Assembly: GCA_023393235.1 (NCBI GenBank) | Contig: JAEWMH010000020.1 | Span: forward strand, 1 to 64,000 | From: Bacillota bacterium | GTDB lineage: Bacteria; Bacillota; Bacilli; Paenibacillales; NBRC-103111 | DNA: 64,000 nt | Reading direction: 5' to 3' | Shown here: positions 44,198-52,096 of the stretch, one piece after another | Numbering within the stretch: position 1 is the stretch's first letter | How the letters are laid out: each line of letters starts with the position of its first letter | The notes under the pieces: generated by a model | Databases searched by the model: none | What the model was told of the DNA's origin: nothing | What the model saw: the letters and a program-made list of their open reading frames with translations, nothing else | Program-made: the position numbers and the translations under genes

Positions 44198-44539
44198 TCA
44201 GAACCTCCACAGCTGCAGCATCCCGATGGCCAGAGGCAGCAGGAAGATGCCATATTTCAACCAGGCTCCCACACCGGCGGGAGGGCTCTCCTCACAGCCG
44301 CAATCCTCTTCCTGACGGCCATCGCCTCCCCGGGCGGATTCCGCCAGCAGAAGAAACTGGGAGATGGCCAAGGCATACAGCCCCATAGCTGAAAGCTTAA
44401 CGATGACCGTCATCCCCGGCTCCACCTTCTCCCCTAAACCGCCATTTCGGGCTAGAAGCAGAATGTAAGTGGCGAAGCCGGCCAGAATGGCTGAGCGGCA
44501 GCCGTAATGAACCGCGCGGGCCAAATCGGTTCTATTCAT
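44198..44539 (-). CDS. truncated TIGR03943/DUF1980-like membrane protein
   Basis: A 113-residue protein with two or three membrane helices and a DCGC motif typical of the linker in YcgQ/TIGR03943 proteins. The family is usually around 270 residues; here the frame stops right after the last membrane segment (LQLWRF) and the soluble C-terminal domain is absent. It follows the permease gene by about 10 bases, the usual partner order. It may be a natural short form or a 3' deletion. Confidence 0.6.
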   Translation of the reverse strand: MNRTDLARAVHYGCRSAILAGFATYILLLARNGGLGEKVEPGMTVIVKLSAMGLYALAISQFLLLAESARGGDGRQEEDCGCEESPPAGVGAWLKYGIFLLPLAIGMLQLWRF

Positions 44540-44549
44540 AGGTCCTCCT

Positions 44550-45551
44550 TTATGAAAAGCCGGGAATGAGCAAGCCCAGCCCTACTGCACCGCCGATGAT
44601 AGCGGCTCCTGCAATCAGGGACAGGATCAGCACGAAGCGTACTTTAAACACGGAGAGCAGCATCAGAGTGCCTTTGAAATCAATCATGGGACCAAGCACA
44701 AGAAACGTCAGCAGCGAGCTTTTGGAAAAGGCGGGCACAAAGGAGGCGGCCACAAAGGCGTCCGATGAAGAGCAAAGGGACAGGGCATACGCCAGTCCGG
44801 CCATAAATAGATGGGCCGTCATTCCGCTGTGGCCGATGGAGGACAGGCTGGAGGGACTGACCAACGTTTGCACCAGAGCCGTGGCTCCGGCTCCCAGAAT
44901 CAGATATTTGCCCATCTCGAAGAATTCATCGGATCCATGGCGCAGTACCCCCTCCAAAAAGCTCCTGTGGGAATGGACATGTTCTCCCCGCTGCCCGGCC
45001 AGAGAATGGCGAAGAGGAGAGCGCACTGCGTAACGGTACAAACAAAGCCCAGTGAAGGCTGCGACAGCAAAGGCAAGCCCCATCCGGGCATAGGCCATTT
45101 CGGGCATGGAACCGAAGGCCATGAGGGTAGAGGCAAACGCGACGGGATTCAGCACCGGACCGGCCAGCAAAAAAACAGCTGCCATATAAACGGGCATCCC
45201 CTTATTCATCAGCCGGCGGACTATCGGCACCATTCCGCACTCGCATACGGGAAACAGGAGTCCCAGCGAGCAGGCGAACACAATGCCGATTACGGGATTC
45301 TTCGGGATCATCCGGCGGATCACATGCTCAGGCACGGCCAGATGAAGGATGGAGGAAAGAATAACCCCCATCAGCATAAAAGGCAGGGCGTCGAGGATGA
45401 TGCCGAGGAAAATGGTCCCGAAGGGACCGGTAAGGGCCGGCAGCAGGACGGACCAGTCGGGCAGTGGTCTGGTAGCCGCGATCAGAATTAACAGCATGCA
45501 GCTGCCCAGGCCCATGGCCGGCGGTGCCCAGCGCAGAAATGCGGCTTGCAT
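44550..45551 (-). CDS. permease of the DUF318/YraQ-YcgR family
   Basis: A 333-residue protein with about eight membrane helices. LFPVCECGMVPIVRRL and GPVLNPVAF are the family signature; CSSSDAFVAASF follows in the second half. Related proteins are proposed metal, arsenical or small-solute exporters; the substrate here is unknown. AAGGAGG precedes the start. It is in an operon with the shortened DUF1980-like gene. Confidence 0.82.
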   Translation of the reverse strand: MQAAFLRWAPPAMGLGSCMLLILIAATRPLPDWSVLLPALTGPFGTIFLGIILDALPFMLMGVILSSILHLAVPEHVIRRMIPKNPVIGIVFACSLGLLFPVCECGMVPIVRRLMNKGMPVYMAAVFLLAGPVLNPVAFASTLMAFGSMPEMAYARMGLAFAVAAFTGLCLYRYAVRSPLRHSLAGQRGEHVHSHRSFLEGVLRHGSDEFFEMGKYLILGAGATALVQTLVSPSSLSSIGHSGMTAHLFMAGLAYALSLCSSSDAFVAASFVPAFSKSSLLTFLVLGPMIDFKGTLMLLSVFKVRFVLILSLIAGAAIIGGAVGLGLLIPGFS

Positions 45552-45609
45552 GGCAGATTACCTCCTTGAGACAGGCTTAAGAGCTTGTTTAAGCCTATGC
45601 AGGCGGTAA

Positions 45610-45637
45610 TTGACTTTATGCGGCAATGCGGTATAAA
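45610..45637 (+). promoter_or_regulatory. promoter of the T-box trpS transcript
   Basis: TTGACT and TATAAA are separated by 16 bases, about 350 bases before trpS, as expected for a T-box leader. Confidence 0.6.
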
Positions 45638-45644
45638 ATAAGGT

Positions 45645-45941
45645 TCTATCGAAGTACATTCGAGCTTCATTCAGAGGCATACGCATACTGGATGCGATGA
45701 GAGGAAAAAGTAGTCGGATTTCGCTTCTTCAGAGAGCCGGTGGTTGCTGGAAACCGGTGAAGCGCGCCAGACGAATGGGTCCTTGAGCAGATGGCTTCTC
45801 CCGCAGGCCGGGGGAGCCCCAGCCGGCTGTTCCCCGTTAGCGGAACGTTCAAAGGTTTGCTTCCGGCCCGTAGGGACGAAGACAAACGAATGAGGGTGGC
45901 ACCACGGTCTATCGTCCCTTGCGGCGGTAGGCCTTTTTGTG
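45645..45941 (+). promoter_or_regulatory. T-box riboswitch, tRNA-Trp specific
   Basis: The leader has the AGTAGT bulge region, an AGAGAGCCGGTGG apical part, and a predicted specifier TGG at 45776-45778 within GAATGGGTCC, matching tRNA-Trp. The T-box core AGGGTGGCACCACGG is at 45893-45907. The terminator pairs CCGTAGGGACGA with TCGTCCCTTGCGG and ends in T. Uncharged tRNA-Trp should stabilise the antiterminator and switch on trpS. Confidence 0.9.
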
Positions 45942-45988
45942 TTGAAAAAAAAGCAATATTCAAGTGATTACGAGGAGGGGCAATTCCC

Positions 45989-46972
45989 ATGAAAACTGTG
46001 CTTTCCGGCATTCAACCCAGCGGCAAGCTGACCATCGGCAATTACATCGGGGCCATTAAGAACTATGTGGCGCTGCAGGAGGATTATAACTGCTTCTTTA
46101 TGGGCGTGGATCTCCATGCCGTTACCGTTCCCCAGGACCCCGCGGCGCTCCGTGAACAGACGGAGATGATCGTTGCGCTGTATGTGGCAGCCGGCATTGA
46201 TCCGAATAAGGCGGCCATCTTCATGCAGTCCCATGTGAAGGAGCATGCCGAGCTGGGCTGGCTGATGACCACACTGACCTATATGGGCGAGCTGGAGCGG
46301 ATGACCCAGTTTAAGGACAAGGCGGCAGGCAAGGATTCGGTAGGAGCGGGGTTGTTTGTGTATCCGTCCCTTATGGCAGCGGACATTCTTCTGTACAACG
46401 CCGATCTGGTGCCGGTAGGCGAGGACCAGAAGCAGCATCTGGAGCTGACCCGGGATTTGGCCCAACGGTTTAACCAACGTTATGGACAAACCTTCACGGT
46501 GCCGGATCCGTACATTCCCCAGGTAGGCGCACGGATTATGTCCTTGGACGATGCCTCTAAAAAAATGAGCAAGAGCAATCCCAACCCGGGCAGCTATATT
46601 GCCCTCCTGGATACTCCGGATGAAATCCGCAAGAAGCTTTCCCGGGCGGTTACGGACTCCGGCCGTGAGGTGCGCTTCGATCCGGCAGAGAAGCCGGAGG
46701 TATCCAACCTAATGAGCATTTACACCCAATGCTCGGGTCTCACACTGAAGGATGTGGAGGCACGGTATGAGGGCCAGGGGTATGGCGCCTTCAAGAAGGA
46801 TTTGGCCGAGGTGGTAGTGGGAGCACTTGCGCCCATGCAGGAGCGCTATAAGGCCATCCGGGAAAGCGGCGAGATTCCAGCCATTCTCCGCTCCGGTGCA
46901 GAGAAGGCGGCAGCCAAGGCGGCGCCGATGGTCAATGCAGTCAAGGAAAAGATGGGCTTCCTGCTTCCATAA
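45989..46972 (+). CDS. trpS: tryptophanyl-tRNA synthetase
   Basis: A 327-residue class I synthetase. It starts MKTVLSGIQPSGKLTIGNYIG with the TIGN form of the HIGH signature; KMSKS is intact (KKMSKSNPN). It charges tRNA with Trp in the cytosol. GGAGGGG precedes the start. It is regulated by the T-box leader just upstream and is a single-gene transcript ending at a strong terminator. Confidence 0.96.
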   Translation: MKTVLSGIQPSGKLTIGNYIGAIKNYVALQEDYNCFFMGVDLHAVTVPQDPAALREQTEMIVALYVAAGIDPNKAAIFMQSHVKEHAELGWLMTTLTYMGELERMTQFKDKAAGKDSVGAGLFVYPSLMAADILLYNADLVPVGEDQKQHLELTRDLAQRFNQRYGQTFTVPDPYIPQVGARIMSLDDASKKMSKSNPNPGSYIALLDTPDEIRKKLSRAVTDSGREVRFDPAEKPEVSNLMSIYTQCSGLTLKDVEARYEGQGYGAFKKDLAEVVVGALAPMQERYKAIRESGEIPAILRSGAEKAAAKAAPMVNAVKEKMGFLLP

Positions 46973-46996
46973 GGGATAGGGAGATGTACAATATTC

Positions 46997-47041
46997 AAAA
47001 AGACCCGCTGGAGCCTTCAAGGGCTCGAACGGGTCTTTTGT
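46997..47041 (+). terminator. terminator of trpS
   Basis: AAAAAGACCCG pairs with CGGGTCTTTT, with an inner GAGCC-GGCTC stem. The flanks make it usable on both strands. Confidence 0.85.
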
Positions 47042-47081
47042 TATAACGGAAATGCTCCTGGCTAAGTCTGTCCTGCTACAA

Positions 47082-47276
47082 TTAAGATTGCCTGCCGAGC
47101 GCCTCCTGCTTCCGTCTGACCTTGGCCTTCATTCCGAAGCCGAAGCCAATCCACAGGAAAGCCGCTACCCCGCACAGGACAACCCCCCAAGGATTGCGCA
47201 GACTGATGAAGAAGCTGACACCCATCAGAAGCAAAATTCCGATACTCGCGAACAACAAAGCCATCCACCGCGGCAT
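47082..47276 (-). CDS. small two-helix membrane protein (YlaF/DUF5325-like)
   Basis: A 64-residue protein with two hydrophobic helices (about 5-25 and 32-50) and a Lys/Arg-rich tail. The size and layout recall the Bacillus YlaF family, but the match is from memory. GAGGGGG precedes the start. The role is unknown. Confidence 0.6.
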   Translation of the reverse strand: MPRWMALLFASIGILLLMGVSFFISLRNPWGVVLCGVAAFLWIGFGFGMKAKVRRKQEALGRQS

Positions 47277-47355
47277 CTCTTTTCCCCCTCGTATTGAAAG
47301 CGTGATGAACCGTAGTGCAGGAGTTTTCTCGCCCCAAAAAAATGTTGAGCTTTCA

Positions 47356-47386
47356 TGAATATTGTCCGGCTAACGCTGCCATAATA
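47356..47386 (+). promoter_or_regulatory. sigma-G-like promoter of the second SASP gene
   Basis: TGAATA and CATAATA are separated by 18 bases, close to the forespore consensus, about 70 bases before the start codon. Confidence 0.65.
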
Positions 47387-47455
47387 AGTTTGCAAGCTTG
47401 AAAGAGAGCTTGCTAATCCAACAAAGACAACCAGATTGAAAGGAGTGCTTACGCA

Positions 47456-47677
47456 ATGGGTACTGGACAATCTCGCAACAGCAACACTCTGGTGGTTCCT
47501 CAAGCAAGCCAAGCTTTGGATCAGCTGAAATATGAGGTAGCCCAAGAGTTGGGCATCCAAATTCCTCAAGACGGTTATTATGGATTCATGGCTACGCGCG
47601 ATACTGGCGCAATCGGCGGCCACATCACCCGTCGTTTGGTACAAATCGCTGAGCAATCTCTTGCAGGTAAGTTTTAA
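47456..47677 (+). CDS. alpha/beta-type small acid-soluble spore protein (second copy)
   Basis: A 73-residue protein almost identical to the SASP encoded on the minus strand 3.4 kb away; differences are mostly near the ends. The germination protease site (YEVA) and the DNA-binding core are intact. AAAGGAG precedes the start. Expected only in the forespore. Confidence 0.94.
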   Translation: MGTGQSRNSNTLVVPQASQALDQLKYEVAQELGIQIPQDGYYGFMATRDTGAIGGHITRRLVQIAEQSLAGKF

Positions 47678-47720
47678 TTAAGCGCACAGCGCTTTGAAGA
47701 TGCTTAACCGAAATAAGCAG

Positions 47721-47750
47721 GCAGCTCTCCTTTGATGGGGAGCTGCTTTT
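47721..47750 (+). terminator. terminator of the second SASP gene
   Basis: GCAGCTCTCC pairs with GGGGAGCTGC around a 6-base loop, then TTTT. Confidence 0.8.
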
Positions 47751-47854
47751 GCATTTGTTTAGAATGATTATAACATAATTTCGTAAAAAGAAAGCAAAAA
47801 AACCGGACCGGCGAACAGCTTATGCTCGCAGGCTCCGGGTTTATTTTAATGGAA

Positions 47855-48838
47855 TCAGGGGGTATCCAGACGCAGCTTCTTGTACAGCCGGGATTCGGAC
47901 AGCCAGCCCACATAGGAATCAATGGGGTTCATATCCCGGTCCAGCAGAACCGCGGCTACAAAGGGATATTGCTTGCGGTGGCGGTACCGGACATCGGCCC
48001 AACGGACCTCATAGCCCCACTCATGCTCCCTCAGCTCGGCACAGGCAAAGGAGGAAAAATACAGGAAGGCGGCCACATCCGGGTGGGATTTGGAGGCCTC
48101 CACGGCAGGGTGGCAGGCGCATTTGGCGGTATCCAGCCAGATCAGACGTTTTTGCTTCAATTCGCCGATGGTGTAAGAGCCGTCCGAGTGCTGCTTCATC
48201 ACATTCCACGCGTACAGGTTAATGGTCGGAATGAGATAGTAGCGGTCTCCGGGCATATGTTCCTTATCCTTAATGTGCAGGCTGCGCTCGAGGAAAAAGT
48301 GATGCAGGGTCCTCCAGATGTAATACAGGATAATGAGACTGTACAAAACGGGAAATATGGTTTGCGGCTCCGCCAGCTTGAAGGCCCACAGGAAAATGGC
48401 GGTCAGATGGGAGACGAAGATAAACGGGTCAAAAATATGGATGATGTTCCACGATATCCATTTTCGTGAGAACGGTTTGACGGCTTGGGTTCCATACGTG
48501 TTGAACAAATCGGTGGCCACATGGACCACAACGGCTAATAGCGTCCATAACCCCACATGCAGGAGCGGCAGGCCTGGAATAACCAAGCCGATGGCGGCGG
48601 TGATCAGCAGGGCCCATAAGAGCAGCACGGGAATCGAATGGGAGGTTCCGCGGTGCTGACGGATGTATATGGCATTTCCCTTCAAACGAAACAGGGTGTC
48701 CAGGTCAGGAGCCTGCTGCCCGAGTACGGTTCCCAACAAAACGGCGAATGCGACAGTGGAGTTTTGGGCGACGACAGGATCAATATGGGCCAGACCGGCA
48801 AGGCCAAGACCGAAGACAAGATGTGTTCCGGTATCCAT
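47855..48838 (-). CDS. YfhP-like membrane metal-dependent hydrolase (DUF457/YdjM superfamily)
   Basis: A 327-residue protein, the same length I recall for YfhP. The N-terminal half has membrane helices with a His/Asp pattern (THLVFG, QQAPDLDTL, HRGTSHS, HVATDLFNTYG). The C-terminal half is soluble. The family resembles membrane-bound LexA-regulated hydrolases; substrate is unknown. GGAGG lies 12 bases before the start. Confidence 0.8.
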   Translation of the reverse strand: MDTGTHLVFGLGLAGLAHIDPVVAQNSTVAFAVLLGTVLGQQAPDLDTLFRLKGNAIYIRQHRGTSHSIPVLLLWALLITAAIGLVIPGLPLLHVGLWTLLAVVVHVATDLFNTYGTQAVKPFSRKWISWNIIHIFDPFIFVSHLTAIFLWAFKLAEPQTIFPVLYSLIILYYIWRTLHHFFLERSLHIKDKEHMPGDRYYLIPTINLYAWNVMKQHSDGSYTIGELKQKRLIWLDTAKCACHPAVEASKSHPDVAAFLYFSSFACAELREHEWGYEVRWADVRYRHRKQYPFVAAVLLDRDMNPIDSYVGWLSESRLYKKLRLDTP

Positions 48839-49234
48839 GAACTGGCATAACCTCCATTAGAATCATTCTTGATAGTTATAGTGTAACAAATAACCATTCA
48901 AAATAAATCGGCAGAAGTCACAAATTTGTGTGGGTATTATGATGAAATTGTTAACATCGATAAAAAACAAGGGGATTTCCCTCAGAAAAGCTTTACTCAC
49001 TAAGCTACCCGTGCTTTCATACCACATGTTAGTTGCATCCTTCATGAACCCTTTTAGCATTGCCTTGGAAAGTGAAAATGAACCGTACCGTTCTTTCTAT
49101 AGATAAAGGTACTTTACTATTGTGGTCTCAAAGCATTCAACCCCGGTAATTGTTCTCCGATTCGCCTATCTGTGGAAAAAGATTGAAAAGAAGGGATGCA
49201 TCGCTTGCCGTCCAATTTGAAGATCCCCAACACT
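48839..49234. other. 396-bp AT-rich intergenic stretch without a recognised gene
   Basis: No ORF here shows a ribosome site and a familiar protein. The base composition is clearly lower in GC than the flanks. The stretch, with the unknown gene after it, looks acquired. No repeat or transposase fragment was recognised. Confidence 0.5.
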
Positions 49235-49262
49235 AAAAAAAGATCACTCATGGAGAGTGATC
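49235..49262 (-). terminator. terminator of the unknown AT-rich gene
   Basis: GATCACTC pairs with GAGTGATC; on the minus strand it ends in seven T. Confidence 0.75.
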
Positions 49263-49273
49263 AATTGTAATGT

Positions 49274-50008
49274 TTATGCTCTTTTCCAATCTCCTGTTTT
49301 TTTCTCATGTACAATATCCATCTTAATGAGTTTACTTATGTTTTCTGCTAAATTAGCTCCTGTCATACATGCCCAGAAAGCCTCTTTTGCTGCAACAAGT
49401 GCCGTAGGAATCGCTGCAGCTGCTGCAGCAATCGCTCCCGGACCTGATGCAGTGGAGGCTGCAGCTGCGGCGTAAATTGTTTTTCCAGCTGCGCCAGCGG
49501 CGGTGATGGCGCAATTGGTAATATAGTTTTTGACAGCGTTTTCTACTGTTGATGGATACTTAACGACAATATCAATCCGATGGTTTGTGGTTCTACGATA
49601 AATACAAGGATAAGGAACTTCTGCTTTCCACCACCCACCCCAGGGCTTTTTGGTTTTTACTGTTTTATAGCAAGTCGAGGTTTTTACTTCAGGAACATTT
49701 AATCCAAATATTTGCTTTCTGTATTCACTTAGTTCAGGACGGGATTCAACAGAGTCTTGCTCTTCATCAATGGTATCTAATTCAGAAAAGACGGTTCTTG
49801 ATGTTTCGCTGACATGACAAAGCTTATGGGGACACTCAAAATGAAATTCGGGGCTTTGCAACATAACTTCCGATTGATCGGCAAGATGATTCATGAGCTG
49901 TGTTTGTTGATAAGGATCAAATCCCGTTTGACGAGCATCGTAGCTTAAGGGTGTTTGACTAAAGGGATATGGAGTATGAAGGTGCGGATAAGAATAATAA
50001 TTATTCAT
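49274..50008 (-). CDS. unrecognised protein with Tyr/Pro-rich start and Ala/Gly-rich hydrophobic tail
   Basis: A 244-residue protein. Residues 1-40 are rich in Tyr, Pro, His and Gln. The middle has Cys pairs (CPHKLC) and a KKPWGGWWKAEVPYP segment. From about 165 to 215 there are two Ala-rich hydrophobic stretches (GKTIYAAAAAS, AIAAAAAAIP) that could insert in membranes. No signal peptide. AGGAG precedes the ATG and a terminator follows, so it is a real transcription unit. Tyr/Pro-rich starts are seen in spore-coat proteins and the Ala-rich part in pore-formers; neither is shown. Lower GC suggests transfer. Confidence 0.6.
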   Translation of the reverse strand: MNNYYSYPHLHTPYPFSQTPLSYDARQTGFDPYQQTQLMNHLADQSEVMLQSPEFHFECPHKLCHVSETSRTVFSELDTIDEEQDSVESRPELSEYRKQIFGLNVPEVKTSTCYKTVKTKKPWGGWWKAEVPYPCIYRRTTNHRIDIVVKYPSTVENAVKNYITNCAITAAGAAGKTIYAAAAASTASGPGAIAAAAAAIPTALVAAKEAFWACMTGANLAENISKLIKMDIVHEKKTGDWKRA

Positions 50009-50281
50009 TGAGGTAACTCCTTTTACAAAACCAGTGTATGAGAATAATTGGGCTCTTGTTACTATTAATTGAATATATTTACATTATGGTAAAGTGTTGG
50101 TTTCGATTAATTTGCTTTTCTCTTATTTCCATCTGAAATATGAAGGGCTGGGGATTTTCTTTTTACCGGAGTAAAGTCGAAAAAGCGCGATTGTCCATGT
50201 TTTCGGGCAAGGAAATCCATGGTCTTGGGTCGGGTTTTCAGTGTAACCTAATACATGACCCCGCTGACAGGAGGAATTTCC

Positions 50282-52096
50282 GTGCAAAAGGCCACTATTT
50301 TTCGAGAATACTTTGTCAATAAACGAAGACCCTATTTTTTTGGTTTTGCATTATTGTCCATTTCTTGTTTGCTGCAGCTTTTGATTCCCGAATACATGGG
50401 ACAATTCACAGACAAGCTGAAGGGTCACGAGCTTACCTACCACCAAGCGGTCCGGTACGCGCTGCTGGTTACGGCGGCAGGCTTCGGAGTCGCTTTTTTT
50501 CGTTCTGTCAGTAGAACGTACATATTCCGGCTGGCCCGGGTGCTGGAGATGGAGGTCCGCAGCAAGCTGTTTGCCCATTGGGAGCGCCTGTCGGCCCAAT
50601 ACTTCAATAACCAGCGGATCGGGGACCTGATGTCCCATGCCATCAGCGACGTGGGGGTGATCCGCGAGGTGACCATGGGTGGTGCATTCATGGTGATGGA
50701 AGCCGCGGTACTGATTACGGCTACGGTGACGGCCATGGTGATCACAGTTGACCCCTGGCTGACCTTGTTTACGATGCTGCCCCTGCCTATGCTCAGTGTC
50801 CTGGCTTATACCTTCAACCGGCGGATCCAGCGCCAATCCACGGAGGTGCAGGAGGCGGTGGCCACACTCACTAGCCGCGTACAGGAATTTGTGGCAGGCA
50901 TCCGGGTGGTGAAGGCGTATGTGCAGGAGAAGGCGGAGGTGGACTTTTTTACCCGTGACAATCAGGATGCGGTGGAAAAGAACCGGCAGTTCGCCCGGTC
51001 CAACTCTCTGTTCGGTGCCTTAAGCTCCGGAGTGGTGGGGCTGAGCTTCCTTATCTCTGTCGTCTTCGGCGGTGTGTTGGTTTTGAACGGTACGATTACC
51101 CTGGGCAGCTTCGTTGCCTTCAATACGTACCTGTCCCTGCTGATGGGCCCTGTGGAAAACCTGGGCAAGGTGGTGAACCAGCTCCAGCGCGGCAGAGCCT
51201 CAGAGGACCGGCTGTTGGCGATCTTCATGACGGAGCCGGATGTAGTGGATGACACCGAGGCGGTGGAGAGCATCGAGCAGCTGGACGGCCGGGTGGATAT
51301 CAAGAATTTGACCTTCTTTTATCCGGAAGCGCCCGAGCCAGCTCTCCGAAACATCAGCCTGTCTGTTCCCAAAGGAACCAGCCTTGCTATTGTAGGACGG
51401 GTAGGCAGCGGCAAAAGCACCCTGGTTCATCTTCTGGTCCGTATGTATAATCCGCCCAAAGGAACGGTTTTTATCGACGGGCATGATATCCATGAAATTC
51501 CCTTAAAAACCCTTCGTGGCCAGGTGGGGATCGTTCCCCAGGATCCGTTCCTGTTTTCGTCCACCATCCGGGAGAATATCGCCTTCGACCCTTGTCCCCA
51601 TTCCGAGGAGGATGTGCTGGAGGCAGCCCGGTTGGCGCAGGTGTACGACAATATTATCGAATTCCCTGACCAGTTCGAAACCACTTTGGGGGAACGGGGC
51701 GTTTCCTTGTCCGGCGGCCAGCGCCAGCGGGTCAGCATTGCCCGGGCGGTGATCAAGAAACCTTCGATTCTTATCTTTGATGACAGCTTATCCGCGGTAG
51801 ATACGGTGACGGAGGATCTGATCCTGGAGGGCCTCCATTCGGTGATGAATGACCGGACCACCATTATTATCGGGCACCGGATTTCGTCGGTCCGTCATGC
51901 CGACCAGATTATTGTGCTGGAGGAGGGTGTGATTGCCGAGCGGGGCAGCCACGAAAGCCTGCTTGCCAAAAACGGCATCTACGCCGATCTGTACCGCAAG
52001 CAGCAGTTGGATGAAGCCGCAGAGGGGTTGCCGGCGGACGATTGCGGAGAGCAGCAGAAGCCGGGCATGAAGCTCAAGGGGGGATTGGCGCTGTGA
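50282..52096 (+). CDS. bmrC: heterodimeric ABC exporter subunit, BmrC/YheI-like
   Basis: A 604-residue fused membrane/ATPase subunit. Six membrane helices lie in the first 300 residues. The ATPase domain has Walker A GRVGSGKST, an intact LSGGQ signature, and Walker B ending IFDDS with Asp in place of the catalytic Glu. Such a change marks the non-consensus half of heterodimeric multidrug exporters. GTG 50282 has AGGAGG upstream. The stop overlaps the partner gene start (GTGA). The drug or lipid substrate is unknown. Confidence 0.87.
   Translation: MQKATIFREYFVNKRRPYFFGFALLSISCLLQLLIPEYMGQFTDKLKGHELTYHQAVRYALLVTAAGFGVAFFRSVSRTYIFRLARVLEMEVRSKLFAHWERLSAQYFNNQRIGDLMSHAISDVGVIREVTMGGAFMVMEAAVLITATVTAMVITVDPWLTLFTMLPLPMLSVLAYTFNRRIQRQSTEVQEAVATLTSRVQEFVAGIRVVKAYVQEKAEVDFFTRDNQDAVEKNRQFARSNSLFGALSSGVVGLSFLISVVFGGVLVLNGTITLGSFVAFNTYLSLLMGPVENLGKVVNQLQRGRASEDRLLAIFMTEPDVVDDTEAVESIEQLDGRVDIKNLTFFYPEAPEPALRNISLSVPKGTSLAIVGRVGSGKSTLVHLLVRMYNPPKGTVFIDGHDIHEIPLKTLRGQVGIVPQDPFLFSSTIRENIAFDPCPHSEEDVLEAARLAQVYDNIIEFPDQFETTLGERGVSLSGGQRQRVSIARAVIKKPSILIFDDSLSAVDTVTEDLILEGLHSVMNDRTTIIIGHRISSVRHADQIIVLEEGVIAERGSHESLLAKNGIYADLYRKQQLDEAAEGLPADDCGEQQKPGMKLKGGLAL

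Noticed and set aside
50140..50322. 60-residue ORF before bmrC as a regulatory leader peptide
   Set aside because: It overlaps the bmrC start in another frame, has no leader-like structure and no resemblance to the Bacillus bmrB leader that I can see.
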